DNA of 64,000 nucleotides from Consotaella aegiceratis. GTDB lineage: Bacteria; Pseudomonadota; Alphaproteobacteria; Rhizobiales; Rhizobiaceae. Numbering within the stretch: the stretch's first letter is position 1; each line of letters starts with the position of its first letter. Made by a program: the position numbers and the translations under genes. Location: the NCBI RefSeq assembly GCF_036541425.1, contig NZ_JAZHFT010000006.1, positions 1 through 64,000 on the forward strand, written 5' to 3'. Of the stretch, positions 29,149 through 39,184 are shown piece after piece. Under the pieces are notes generated by a model. It saw nothing but the letters and a program-made list of their open reading frames with translations, was not told the origin of the DNA and searched no databases.

Positions 29149-29844
29149 ATGTACCAACTCTTCATCGCCAACAAGAACTACTCGTCCTGGTCGCTGCGGC
29201 CCTGGGTGCTGATGAAGGCACTGGGCATCGAGTTCGAGGAGCGCCTCGTACCGTTCGAAGCAGAGAACTTCGAGCGCTATCGACACTTCTCGCCGAACGG
29301 ACTGGTGCCCTGCCTGCACGACGGCGAGATCCGGGTCTGGGACTCGTTTGCGATCGTCGAATATCTCGCCGAGCGTCACCCCGGCGTCTGGCCCTCCGAC
29401 GCGCCGGCCCGCGCCTTTGCCCGATCGGCCGCCGCCGAGATGCACGCCGGCTATGGAACGCTGAGGGCCATCTGCACCATGAATTGCGGGGTGCGGGCAC
29501 GACCCAAGGAGATGACACCGGCTTTGCAGCGCGACATCGCGCGCTTCTGCGAAGTCTGGACGGAGGGCTTGCAGCGATTCGGCGGGCCATTCCTCGCTGG
29601 CTCTGATTTTACCGCCGTCGACGCCTTCTTCGCGCCCGTGGCCTATCGCGTCCAGACCTACGGCCTGGAATTGCCGCCGGAAGCAGCGGCTTATGCGGAA
29701 CGGCTGCGGCAATTTCCGGCGATGCGCGAATGGTACGAGGCGGCGATGGCCGAGCCCTGGCGCGAGCCGGGACACGAGGCCGAAATCGCCGCCGTCGCCA
29801 CCATCATCGCCGACGAGCGCCAGGCCGTGCCGGCATCGTCATAG
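29149..29844 (+). CDS. Glutathione S-transferase
   Basis: 231 residues from ATG 29149, preceded by GGAGGAAGG. N-terminal thioredoxin-fold domain (YQLFIANKNYSSWSLRPWVLM; SPNGLVPCLHDG with the cis-proline; VWDSFAIVEYLAER glutathione-binding turn) and an all-helical C-terminal domain (residues about 85-215). The start resembles the YfcF subgroup. It conjugates glutathione to electrophiles or reduces peroxides; the substrate is not predictable. Its stop overlaps the convergent methyltransferase gene by 6 bases. Confidence 0.92.
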   Translation: MYQLFIANKNYSSWSLRPWVLMKALGIEFEERLVPFEAENFERYRHFSPNGLVPCLHDGEIRVWDSFAIVEYLAERHPGVWPSDAPARAFARSAAAEMHAGYGTLRAICTMNCGVRARPKEMTPALQRDIARFCEVWTEGLQRFGGPFLAGSDFTAVDAFFAPVAYRVQTYGLELPPEAAAYAERLRQFPAMREWYEAAMAEPWREPGHEAEIAAVATIIADERQAVPASS

Positions 29845-30510
29845 GGCCTGCGGCGCGCCCGCAGCCCGTGCAGCGGGCGCGAGAGGTCCCTTTCGCGCCA
29901 GCCAGACGCGATGGACCTGCGTTCCCGGCTCGTCGAACCGATCCCACTCGACCGAGAGACCACACGCCCCCATCAAGGCGCGATAGTCGCTGCCGGCAAA
30001 ACTCGCATAGGAAAAGTCGACACCGAACATCTGACCGATCACTGTCGAATGGCCCGGGCCGGTGGTCAGCAGTAACAGGCCGCCCGGCCGCAGCCATTCG
30101 GCGAAGCGGCGCAGCATTCGCTCCTGCTCGACATGGTCGAGGTAAAAGAAGCTATCCCAGGCGATGATGGCGTCGAACGGCTCGTCCGGCCGATAGTCGA
30201 GCATGTCGCTCAGCACCGTTCGCGCCGACGGGTAGCGCCGTCCGAAGAGTGCCAGCATGGGCGCGGAGCCGTCCAGCGCGGTGATCTCGACGCCCGCCTC
30301 GACCATCGACGTCAGGCCGGCGTGGCCCGTGCCGCAGCCGCAGTCGAGCAGTTTCGCGCCGGGCGCCAGCCTGCCGGCCAATGCCTCGAAGAACGGCAAT
30401 TCCCAGCGCTTGAGGCGCCGGGCGGCCTCGAAGCGGGGCGCGATGCTGTCGTAGCCTGCAATGTTCGGTATCATCGTCACGATGCCACCATGGTGGGTGC
30501 CTTCAGACAT
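29839..30510 (-). CDS. Class I SAM-dependent methyltransferase
   Basis: 223 residues from ATG 30510. Motif I is LLDCGCGTGHAGLTSM, motif II ITALDGSAPMLALF, motif III/post-I DAIIAWDSFFYLDH, then LRPGGLLLLTTGPG. This is the Methyltransf_11/25 fold. The acceptor is unknown; small molecules are typical of this size. It converges on the GST gene with a 6-base overlap. Confidence 0.9.
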   Translation of the reverse strand: MSEGTHHGGIVTMIPNIAGYDSIAPRFEAARRLKRWELPFFEALAGRLAPGAKLLDCGCGTGHAGLTSMVEAGVEITALDGSAPMLALFGRRYPSARTVLSDMLDYRPDEPFDAIIAWDSFFYLDHVEQERMLRRFAEWLRPGGLLLLTTGPGHSTVIGQMFGVDFSYASFAGSDYRALMGACGLSVEWDRFDEPGTQVHRVWLARKGPLAPAARAAGAPQAL

Positions 30511-30680
30511 CAATGGTTCCGTTCAACCGGCTTTTCGCCATGTCGCTGTCATTGCGATCGACTGGAGCATCGGAGCAAAAAGGATCCCGTTCCTGACAAA
30601 TCCAATGCGACGCCACAATTTCCCTAAACGCTCGATCCCGGCTTTTCACTCCGCCGCTCCAGGTTCGGATCGGCGAGACC

Positions 30681-30998
30681 TCATTCGCTGCCATCGAGAT
30701 CGGGCCTGAACCGCCATTTCCGTTCGATCGCGGACGACAGATCAAGGCCATTCCGATCGGCAAACAGCAGGACGTGACCGAGCAGATCCGCGGTCTCGTC
30801 AGCCAGCGCCTGTCGAAGTTGACCCTCGGCCAGCCCGCGTCGGCGGCCACGTCCGCTCAGCGCATTCCAGACCTGGGTCAATTCGCCGATTTCTTCGTGC
30901 ATCTTGAGAACGAACCAATCGGCGTCGCGCCGCAGATCGTTCTTCGCGGCGTAGCTCGCCGACGCCGTCTCGAACTGATGCCTCAGCCTGTCCAACAT
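30681..30998 (-). CDS. MazG-like nucleotide pyrophosphohydrolase
   Basis: 105 residues from ATG 30998. The metal-binding pattern of the MazG/HisE all-alpha superfamily is present: HEEIGELTQVW (EExxE) and DETADLLGHVLLF (ExxD). Such enzymes hydrolyse nucleoside triphosphates or phosphoribosyl-ATP to the monophosphate and pyrophosphate, for example in pool cleaning. The start is 23 bases after the comM stop on the same strand, so they are probably cotranscribed. Confidence 0.85.
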   Translation of the reverse strand: MLDRLRHQFETASASYAAKNDLRRDADWFVLKMHEEIGELTQVWNALSGRGRRRGLAEGQLRQALADETADLLGHVLLFADRNGLDLSSAIERKWRFRPDLDGSE

Positions 30999-31021
30999 GC
31001 GGGCTCGCTCCTGTTTTCCGC

Positions 31022-32554
31022 TTAGGCCGCCGCCTGCAGCCGCTCTCCGGCTGCGCGGTAGGAGATCGCTTCGGCCAGATGCAGCCGACCGACGGTCTCG
31101 GCACCGTCGAGATCGGCGAGCGTGCGCGCCACCTTGAGAATCCGATGATAGGCCCGCGCGGAAAACTTCATCTGCTCGGCCGCGTCGCGCAGGAGCCGGG
31201 TCCCGGCATCGTCCGGCGCCGCCGCTGTCTCGACCAGCGCCGCCGAACACTGGGCATTCACCGTCGCCGGCGACAGGCCCATCGCTTCATAGCGCTGCGA
31301 CTGAAGCGCGCGCGCACGCTCCACCCGCGCCTTGACCACCGCCGAACTTTCCGCCTGCGCAGGCCGGATCAGATCGCTGGCCGTCACGGCGGGCACGTCG
31401 ACGCGCAGGTCGATGCGGTCCATCAGAGGCCCTGAGATGCGCGCCTGATACTCGGCTGCGCAACGCGGGCCGCGGGCGCAGGTGTGGCCCGGTTCGCCCG
31501 CCATGCCGCAACGGCAAGGGTTCATGGCCGCCACCAACTGGATCGAGGCCGGATAGGTCACCCGGTGATTGGCGCGGGCAATCACACATTCTCCAGTCTC
31601 CAACGGCTGGCGCAGCGAATCGAGCACGACGGGCGAGAATTCCGGGAACTCGTCGAGGAAGAGCACGCCGCGATGGGCGAGCGACATCTCGCCCGGCCGG
31701 GCACGAAGCCCCCCGCCGACCATGGCCGCCATCGAGGCCGAATGATGCGGCGCCCGGAAGGGTCGGCGGTCGGACAGCTTGCCGTCGCCGATCTCGCCGG
31801 CCACCGAGGCGATCATCGACACTTCCAGGAGTTCGCGCGGCGTCAGCGCCGGCAGGATCGAGGGCAGGCGCTGCGCCAGCATCGACTTGCCGGAGCCCGG
31901 CGGGCCGACCATCAGCAGATTGTGGCCGCCCGCAGCCGCGATCTCCAGCGCCCGCTTGGCCACGGTCTGGCCCTTGATGTCGGCCAGATCGGGCAGGCCG
32001 ACGGCCGACGAGCGAATGGCCGGCTCGGGGCGCGCGATGACCTGTGTCCCGCGAAAATGGTTGGCGATCTGGATCAGGCTGCGCGCGGCGACGATCGGCA
32101 TTTCGCTATCCGCCCAGGCGGCTTCGGAACCGCAATCGGCCGGACAGATCAGCCCGCAATCGGCGGCGTTGGCCGCCATCGCAGCCGGCAGCACGCCCGC
32201 CACCGGGGCGATCATGCCGTCCAGCGACAATTCGCCGAGCACCACGAAGCCCTGCAGCGCGTCCGATGGAATCGCGCCGAGCGCCGCCATCAGGCCGAGC
32301 GCGATCGGCAGGTCGAAATGGCTACCCTCCTTGGGCAAGTCCGCGGGAGCGAGATTGACCGTGACCTTCTTCGGCGGCATGGCCAAGCCGGAGGCGTGGA
32401 GCGCCGCCTGCACGCGATCCCGGCTCTCGGCCACGGCCTTGTCCGGCAGGCCGACGATCTGCATGCCCATCTTGCCCGGCGCGACCATCACCTGGACGTC
32501 GACAGGAACCGCGTCCACGCCGTGAAAGGCAACCGTTCGGGCTCGAGCCACCAT
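31022..32554 (-). CDS. comM: YifB/ComM AAA+ helicase
   Basis: 510 residues from ATG 32554. Order: an N-terminal S5-fold/Lon-like domain (residues 1 to about 170; VDVQVMVAPGKMGMQIVGLPD), a Mg-chelatase-type AAA+ domain (GPPGSGKSMLAQRLPSILP Walker A; GVLFLDEFPEF Walker B; arginine region SDRRPFRAPHHSAS), a zinc-type cysteine cluster (NPCRCG...CARGPRC) and the C-terminal lid. ComM is a hexameric branch-migration helicase that aids integration of foreign DNA in natural transformation. It is followed by the MazG-like gene. Confidence 0.93.
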   Translation of the reverse strand: MVARARTVAFHGVDAVPVDVQVMVAPGKMGMQIVGLPDKAVAESRDRVQAALHASGLAMPPKKVTVNLAPADLPKEGSHFDLPIALGLMAALGAIPSDALQGFVVLGELSLDGMIAPVAGVLPAAMAANAADCGLICPADCGSEAAWADSEMPIVAARSLIQIANHFRGTQVIARPEPAIRSSAVGLPDLADIKGQTVAKRALEIAAAGGHNLLMVGPPGSGKSMLAQRLPSILPALTPRELLEVSMIASVAGEIGDGKLSDRRPFRAPHHSASMAAMVGGGLRARPGEMSLAHRGVLFLDEFPEFSPVVLDSLRQPLETGECVIARANHRVTYPASIQLVAAMNPCRCGMAGEPGHTCARGPRCAAEYQARISGPLMDRIDLRVDVPAVTASDLIRPAQAESSAVVKARVERARALQSQRYEAMGLSPATVNAQCSAALVETAAAPDDAGTRLLRDAAEQMKFSARAYHRILKVARTLADLDGAETVGRLHLAEAISYRAAGERLQAAA

Positions 32555-32772
32555 GTCCACGCTCCCTTTGGCGGTCCACCACGACCGATGTTCCAAGAAG
32601 CGTAACTTAGGATCGAGGATAAAACAAGAACATTAAAGGAACAAAGCCGGCCAATTGGCTTAAGCTCTGCAACCAGCACGATTTTCGTCAATGACGCCGG
32701 CCGGTCTGGAGCGGATTCCGGCGGGCGGCACCGACGTGAACCACTCCCGAGCCGCAGCCGGGAACCCTGCGA

Positions 32773-33021
32773 TCAGGTTCGGCCGAAGGCCTTGAAGGCG
32801 ACGAGCGTGAACGTGTCGGCCACTCCGTCCATCGGCTGCAGTCTCTCGGTGACGAAGCGGCCGATGTCCTGCCCGTCGTCCAGGTAGAACTTGGCGATCA
32901 GGTCGTAATGGCCCGAAGTGGAATAGACCTCGGAGATTTCCTCGACGGTTTCGACCAGAGTGTCGGCGACCTGATAGGCCTGTCCGGGCCGGCATTTGAA
33001 CTGAACGAAGATCGGCTTCAT
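32773..33021 (-). CDS. Stand-alone Lrp/AsnC ligand-binding (RAM) domain protein
   Basis: 82 residues from ATG 33021. The whole protein is the C-terminal alpha-beta RAM domain of Lrp/AsnC regulators (FVQFKCRPGQAYQVADTLVE, SGHYDLIAKFYLDDGQDIGRFV); the DNA-binding helix-turn-helix is absent. Such stand-alone proteins may bind amino acids or modulate full-length Lrp proteins by mixed assembly. No amino-acid gene is immediately coupled; the Ldh-type gene diverges 190 bases away. Confidence 0.87.
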   Translation of the reverse strand: MKPIFVQFKCRPGQAYQVADTLVETVEEISEVYSTSGHYDLIAKFYLDDGQDIGRFVTERLQPMDGVADTFTLVAFKAFGRT

Positions 33022-33212
33022 CGACGGTTTCCTCGCGTTGATGGTGCGCCGGCGTGCGGGCCACCGGATCACGGTTGCAGGCCGGGCAAAAAAGCTGGGC
33101 GCAGGTTTGAAGCGGCGCGGCGCGGCCGTCAACCGTCTGCGGATGTTTGTGCTAAGGCTCGCAACACGCGACATCTCGCGCGCTGCTCCCGCCCATTCGA
33201 AAGGATCCCTCC

Positions 33213-34202
33213 ATGAGACTATCGCTGGCCGATGCCGAGGCGCTCGTCGGCGCGGCGCTGGAGCGTGTCGGCACGGCGCCGGCCGCCGCCCGATCCGTCG
33301 CGGCGGCCCTGGTCAACGCCGAGGCCGCCGGCCAGTCCGGCCACGGGCTGCGCCGTGTGGTGATCTATGCCGCCCAGGTGTCGGCGGGCAAGGTGGATGG
33401 CCGCGCCGGTCCGAGCTTTGAGCGGATCGCGCCGGGCGTGCTGCGGATCGACGCCCATTACGGCTTCGCCTACCCGGCGCTCGACCTCGCCGTTGGCGAA
33501 CTGCCGGCGCTGGTGCGCGAACAGGGCGTGGCGGTCGCCGCGATCCGGCGGTCGCATCATGCCGGCGTCCTGGGGTTGACGGTCGAACGGTTCGCCCAGG
33601 TCGGCCTCGTGGCGCTGATGGTGGCGAACGCCCCGGCCGCCATGGCGCCCTGGGGCGGTCGCCTGCCGCTGTTCGGCACCAACCCGCTCGCCTTCGCCGC
33701 GCCGGTGGCGCACGGCGACCCGGTGGTGGTCGACCTCTCGCTCTCCAAGGTGGCGCGCGGCAAGGTCATGGCGGCGCGGCAGAAGGGCGTGCCGATCCCC
33801 GAGGGCTGGGCCTTCGACAGGGACGGCAATCCCACCACCGATCCCGACGCGGCGATCGCCGGCACGATGGCGCCGATGGGCGACGCCAAGGGTGCGGCCC
33901 TGGCGCTGATGGTCGAAATGCTCGCGGCCGGGGTGACCGGCGCGCAATTCGGATTCGAAGCCGACTCGCTGCTCGACGCCGAAGGATCGGCGCCGGCGCT
34001 TGGCCATCTAATCCTGGCACTCGACCCCGAGCGGATCGGCGGACCGGGCGCGGTCGAGCGTCTGGCCGCGATGGCGGCGGCCGTCGCCGCCCAGGAGGGC
34101 GCGCGCATCCCCGGACGCCGCGGCCAGGAGCTTCGGCGCCAGGCGGAGACGCAGGGAATCGACATCGAGGACGACGTGCTGGCGACGATCCGGGGTCTCT
34201 AG
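33213..34202 (+). CDS. Malate/L-lactate dehydrogenase-type (Ldh family) oxidoreductase
   Basis: 329 residues from ATG 33213 (AAAGGA upstream). This is the non-Rossmann LDH2/MDH2 fold: AAGQSGHGLRRV near residue 40, RRSHHAGVLGLTVE with the catalytic His, GTNPLAFAAP, and VDLSLSKVARGKVMAARQKG. Members reduce 2-oxoacids such as oxaloacetate, 2-oxoglutarate or cyclic imino acids (Pip2C/Pyr2C) with NAD(P)H. The substrate cannot be fixed. It converges on ggt with 8 bases between the stops. Confidence 0.88.
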   Translation: MRLSLADAEALVGAALERVGTAPAAARSVAAALVNAEAAGQSGHGLRRVVIYAAQVSAGKVDGRAGPSFERIAPGVLRIDAHYGFAYPALDLAVGELPALVREQGVAVAAIRRSHHAGVLGLTVERFAQVGLVALMVANAPAAMAPWGGRLPLFGTNPLAFAAPVAHGDPVVVDLSLSKVARGKVMAARQKGVPIPEGWAFDRDGNPTTDPDAAIAGTMAPMGDAKGAALALMVEMLAAGVTGAQFGFEADSLLDAEGSAPALGHLILALDPERIGGPGAVERLAAMAAAVAAQEGARIPGRRGQELRRQAETQGIDIEDDVLATIRGL

Positions 34203-34210
34203 CGGCCCGG

Positions 34211-36010
34211 TCAGTCGCCGATCGCGACGCCCTCGCGCCTCGGATCGGCACCGCCCTCCAGGCCGCCGGCCGTAATGACGATGCCGTGCAGGCCGGAATC
34301 AAGATCTGTGACATTGGTCTCGAACCCGGCCTCCGCCAGCGGCCCGGCGAGATCCTCGGCGCTGGTGCCGGCCTCCAGGTCGAATGGGCCGAAGCGGTTG
34401 ACCAGATGCGGCAGCGAGACCGCCTCCTGCACGTCCATGTTCCAGTCGATGAGCGCGATCAGCGCCTCGGCGACATAGCCGATGATGCGGCTGCCGCCGG
34501 GCGAGCCGATGGCGATCCATGGCTTGCCGTCCTTCATCACGATGGTCGGCGACATGGAGGAGCGCGGCCGCTTGCCCGGCTCCACGCGGTTGGCGACGGG
34601 CCGTCCGTCCTCCTGCGTGGCGAAGGAGAAGTCGGTCAGCTCGTTGTTCAAGAGAAAGCCGTTCGTCATCAGCCGCGAGCCGAAGCCGTTTTCGATCGTC
34701 GTGGTGATGGAGACGACATTGCCGTCGGCATCGACGATCGAGAAGTGGCTGGTGCAGGGCAGTTCCAACGCCTGGTCGTCGCCCCACAGCATGGCGTGGT
34801 CCCAGGGCGGTGTGCCGGCGACGACCTCGTCCTCGGCGAGCGCCGCGTCGCCGCCGATAAGCTTCGCCCGTTCGGCGATATAGGCCTTGTCGGTCAGCCC
34901 TTTCAGCGGCATGGGCACGAAATCGATGTCGGCCATGTAGCGGCCCCGGTCGGCAAAGGCGAGGCGCGAGGCGTCGCCGATCAGCCGCCAAGCCTCGGCG
35001 CTCTCGGCTCCCATCGCACCGATGTCATAAGGCTCGATCAGGCCGAGGATCTGGCCGACGGTCAGCGCACCGGAGGAGGGCGGCCCCATGCCGCAGACCT
35101 CCGCTTCGCGATAGTCGACGCAGACCGGCTCGCGCTCGACCACCTGATAGGAAGCAAGATCGGCGAGCGACAGCCTGCCGGGATTGTCCCCAGCGCCATG
35201 AACCGTATCGACGATCGCCTGAGCGATCGGCCCTTCGTAGAAGGCCTCGGCGCCATCCGTGGCGATCGCCTTCAGCGTGTCGGCGTAGGCCTGGTTCTTC
35301 AGCAGATGGCCGACCGGCAGCGGCTGGCCGTCCAAGAAGAAATAGGCGCTCGGTCCGTCGTAGGTCTTCAGGCGCTCGCCGTCCTCGACGATCAGATCGT
35401 GCAGGCGCGGCGACACCTCGAAGCCCTTTTCGGCCAGCTCGATCGCCGGCTGGACCACCCGGCGCCAGGCCAATTGCCCGTAGCGGGCATGGGTCTCGGC
35501 CATCAGCTTCAGCGTGCCCGGCGTGCCGACCGATCGGCCCCCGACGACGGCGTCGTAGAACTCCAGAGGCTCGCCGGAAGCATCCTGAAACAGTTGCGGC
35601 GTGGCGTCGCGCGGCGCCGTCTCGCGCCCGTCGAAGGTGGTGAGCCGCCCCTCCTCGGCATCGTAATAGACCAGGAAGGAGCCGCCGCCGAGGCCGGAGG
35701 ATTGCGGCTCGACCAGACCGAGGACGAGCTGGACGGTCACCATGGCGTCGATGGCGTTGCCACCGTCGCGCAGGATGGCGAGTCCCGCCTCCGCAGCGAG
35801 CGGATTGGCGGCGGCGACCATCTGCCGCTCGGCCTTGGCGAGGGTCCGCTCCGCGGCGCCCGACGCGCTTTCGGGCTGAACCGCATCGGCCGCCTGCTGT
35901 GCCCAGGCCGGTGCAGCAACAAGCCAGAGCGCCGTGGCGGCCCCAGCCATGACGGCGTGAATTCCGCCCCTTGTGTGGTCGGTGCCCTTGAATGCCCGCA
36001 GCCACGTCAT
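34211..36010 (-). CDS. ggt: Gamma-glutamyltransferase, periplasmic
   Basis: 599 residues from ATG 36010 (GGGAGG upstream). A signal peptide (AVMAGAATALWLVAAPAWA) precedes an Ntn-hydrolase precursor. The autocleavage nucleophile is Thr420 in ELPCTSHFSIVDADGN, which becomes the first residue of the small subunit. Other landmarks are ILRDGGNAIDAMVTVQLVLG, PQSSGLGGGSFLVYY, PPSSGALTVGQILG and PRSSMSPTIV. The enzyme cleaves glutathione and other gamma-glutamyl peptides in the periplasm. This fits with the Gsi importer and IaaA 20 kb away in the same window, though the genes are not linked in an operon. Confidence 0.94.
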   Translation of the reverse strand: MTWLRAFKGTDHTRGGIHAVMAGAATALWLVAAPAWAQQAADAVQPESASGAAERTLAKAERQMVAAANPLAAEAGLAILRDGGNAIDAMVTVQLVLGLVEPQSSGLGGGSFLVYYDAEEGRLTTFDGRETAPRDATPQLFQDASGEPLEFYDAVVGGRSVGTPGTLKLMAETHARYGQLAWRRVVQPAIELAEKGFEVSPRLHDLIVEDGERLKTYDGPSAYFFLDGQPLPVGHLLKNQAYADTLKAIATDGAEAFYEGPIAQAIVDTVHGAGDNPGRLSLADLASYQVVEREPVCVDYREAEVCGMGPPSSGALTVGQILGLIEPYDIGAMGAESAEAWRLIGDASRLAFADRGRYMADIDFVPMPLKGLTDKAYIAERAKLIGGDAALAEDEVVAGTPPWDHAMLWGDDQALELPCTSHFSIVDADGNVVSITTTIENGFGSRLMTNGFLLNNELTDFSFATQEDGRPVANRVEPGKRPRSSMSPTIVMKDGKPWIAIGSPGGSRIIGYVAEALIALIDWNMDVQEAVSLPHLVNRFGPFDLEAGTSAEDLAGPLAEAGFETNVTDLDSGLHGIVITAGGLEGGADPRREGVAIGD

Positions 36011-36100
36011 CTGCGCATCCTCCCTTGTCGGAAAAGCGCAGGCTAGGCGATCGGAGCGCAACCGGGAAGAGGCAATGCGCTCACCGCGCCGATGGCAGGC

Positions 36101-36994
<894 letters not shown>

Positions 36995-37122
36995 GGTGGC
37001 GCGGCGGCACGCAAGCGGAAAACATGCAGGATGCCGTCGCACAATGCTTGGCGGTAGCCCGCCGACCGGCCATAATCGACGCCAAGCCGTTCGCGGTCGC
37101 CGAGACTTGGTCCAGGCGCCTC

Positions 37123-37138
37123 CGTTTCACGTGAAATC
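37123..37138. other. parS-like site (ParB binding), site 2
   Basis: CGTTTCACGTGAAATC contains the perfect 12-base palindrome TTTCACGTGAAA and matches the parS consensus TGTTTCACGTGAAACA at 13 of 16 positions. It is intergenic, directly before the mfnB-folB ATG at 37148, where the motif also abuts the ribosome-binding region. Confidence 0.5.
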
Positions 37139-37147
37139 CAAGGATGC

Positions 37148-38161
37148 ATGACCGAGCTCTTCGTCACCGTCCATAATTCAGCGGAGGCCGCCGACGCTTT
37201 GACGGCGGGCGCGCAGGGCATCTGGTTGCGAAACCTGCCGGACGGAGAGGCCGAGCCCGGCGTGCTGGCGGCGATCGTCGCCGACATCGGTCGTGGCCGG
37301 CTCTGGCTCTCGACCGAGCGCATGGCCGACGCCGGCGAAGGCCGCAAAGCCGACGCTTCGGTCGTCGATGTCGGGCCGGGAGCGGCCACGTCCCACGACC
37401 TGATCCGGTCGCTGGCCGATTCGCAGGGTCCGGGCGCGATCGCCCGGTTGCCGGTGGTCACCGAGCCCGATTGGGCCATCCTTCGGGCGTTGCGCGAGGC
37501 CGGTTTTGCCGGAGCCCTTCTGGACACGGCAGACGAGCAGCGACTTCTGTCGGTCCTGCCGATATCCGCCTTGGCCGCCTTCGTCGAAACCTGCCGAAGC
37601 GTCGGCCTCACAAGCGGGCTTGCCGGCGGACTGGAGCCGCCGGACGTGCCGCGCTTCCTGGCCCTGGCGCCCGACGTCATTGCCTTTTCCGGCCACTGGG
37701 CCGGCCAGCCGGCGAACCCCTTCGAGCCTGAGGCACTGGCGACGATGCGTCGCCTTGTGCGCCGCAATGAAGTCGATTTTAGTCGCGCCGCAAGCGACGG
37801 GGCGACGGACCGGGTGTTCGTGCGCGACCATGTCGTGGATATGCGGGTCGGTGCCTATGGCTTTGAAGAAAAGGCCGCGCAGAAAGTTCGCTTTTCGGTC
37901 GAGGCGGACGTCTTCCGGCCCTCCCGGATGCCGTCGGCCATGGAGGACGTCTTCTCCTACGACGTCATCACCGACGGGATTCGCGTTCTGGCCGCACGGG
38001 CGCACACGGCCTTGGTGGAGACGCTCGCGGAGGACCTCGCGGCGCTCGTGCTCACCGACCCGCGCGTCGAGGGAGTGACCGTTCGTGTCGAAAAGCTGGA
38101 ACTCGGTCCCGCCGCGGTCGGCGTCGAAATCCGCCGAACCCGGACCGATCGGCTCGGATGA
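37148..38161 (+). CDS. MfnB-like domain fused to dihydroneopterin aldolase (FolB) domain
   Basis: 337 residues from ATG 37148 (CAAGGA upstream). Residues 1 to about 210 follow the TIM-barrel MfnB family, (5-formylfuran-3-yl)methyl phosphate synthase of methylofuran synthesis; landmarks are AGFAGALLDTAD and SVGLTSGLAGGLEPPDVPRFLAL. The usual DLK/DVK strand reads WLRNLP and the second lysine region DTADEQRLL, so the family's key lysines seem absent. Residues about 222-337 are a FolB domain with the catalytic Glu region RVGAYGFEEK and the Lys in VRVEKLEL. FolB makes 6-hydroxymethyldihydropterin. The fusion thus links furan and pterin cofactor branches. It precedes the mfnE-like gene by 240 bases on the same strand. 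Whether the MfnB half is active is uncertain. Confidence 0.82.
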   Translation: MTELFVTVHNSAEAADALTAGAQGIWLRNLPDGEAEPGVLAAIVADIGRGRLWLSTERMADAGEGRKADASVVDVGPGAATSHDLIRSLADSQGPGAIARLPVVTEPDWAILRALREAGFAGALLDTADEQRLLSVLPISALAAFVETCRSVGLTSGLAGGLEPPDVPRFLALAPDVIAFSGHWAGQPANPFEPEALATMRRLVRRNEVDFSRAASDGATDRVFVRDHVVDMRVGAYGFEEKAAQKVRFSVEADVFRPSRMPSAMEDVFSYDVITDGIRVLAARAHTALVETLAEDLAALVLTDPRVEGVTVRVEKLELGPAAVGVEIRRTRTDRLG

Positions 38162-38402
38162 AAGGTCTTCGAACCGCCATGGCCGCAAAGAACCTCGAAC
38201 ACACAGTCGAGATGATGGTTTTTTCGAAACCGATGACGGGTTAGGCTGTCCTCACCCTTCTTGCCAGGCGGAGCGGGTTCGGTCAGAACTTCACGCAGCG
38301 TTTCACCCCGGCGCGAAGTCTCCACCGCTTGGCCGGGCGGCGTTGCGAAGTCGAGCGCGCATGCCGATCGCCCCAAATCCATGAGAATGACGGTCAGTGT
38401 CG

Positions 38403-39029
38403 ATGGAAGATGTGTTGGTGATGAAGTTCGGCGGCAGCGCAACGGTCTTGCGCGACCTGGCGCGCTGGATCGAGGCGATCGAGCGGGTTTCGGTGCCGGC
38501 GATCCTGGTGCCGGGAGGCGGGCCGTTCGCAGACGCCGTCCGGCACAACAAGTACAAGATGGGCTATAGCGAGGAAGCTGCCCACCAGATGGCGATCCTG
38601 GCCATGGAGCAGTTCGGCCACGCGCTCGTCAGCCTCGGTCGGCGCATGGTTCCGGCCAACTCGGAAGACTCGTTCGCGAGTGCCATCGCCGGCGGCTCGA
38701 TCCCGGTCTGGATGCCCTACGAGATGCTGTCACAGCATCCCGATATCGAAAAAAGCTGGTCTGTCACCGCCGACGCGCTTTCGGCCTGGCTGGCGGCCCG
38801 ACTCGGCTGTCGTCAGGTGCTTTTGATCAAGCAATTGCCGGTGCCGGAAAACAGCACGCTGGACGCGCTGCGCGGCGCCGAGATCATCGACGAGGCGTTC
38901 ATGCGCATGCTGGCGCCCGAGACGGAGGTGTATATCGCCGGCCCGTTCGATCTGTCCGGCGCAGGCCGGCGCTTCGCGGAAGGGATTTTGCCGGGGCGCC
39001 CGATCGCTCGCGGCCCCAACTACTCGTGA
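38403..39029 (+). CDS. MfnE-like amino-acid-kinase-fold protein (methylofuran/H4MPT pathway)
   Basis: 208 residues from ATG 38403; a GTG at 38397 would add two residues. Amino-acid kinase fold: VMKFGGSATVLRDL at the N-terminus, ILVPGGGPFADAV for the nucleotide or phosphate loop, and WSVTADALSAWLAARLGC. In archaea MfnE phosphorylates aminomethylfuran phosphate during methanofuran synthesis, and bacterial methylotrophs carry homologues near C1 genes. Position beside mfnB-folB and the mfnF-like gene supports this assignment over a generic acetylglutamate or uridylate kinase; it is shorter than either. There is no strong ribosome site. Confidence 0.78.
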   Translation: MEDVLVMKFGGSATVLRDLARWIEAIERVSVPAILVPGGGPFADAVRHNKYKMGYSEEAAHQMAILAMEQFGHALVSLGRRMVPANSEDSFASAIAGGSIPVWMPYEMLSQHPDIEKSWSVTADALSAWLAARLGCRQVLLIKQLPVPENSTLDALRGAEIIDEAFMRMLAPETEVYIAGPFDLSGAGRRFAEGILPGRPIARGPNYS

Positions 39030-39184
39030 ATCGACGTCGCCGACAGGACCTTTTCTGCGGCGCGGAGCGAACAAGAGCTCATGCACGTCACCCGACGTGC
39101 CGATCGCTCTGATACAGCTTTTGGTAGCATTTCGTTAACCTTAACAAATTCATAGTGACCGGGCTCGAATCAGGAGGCTTGGTC

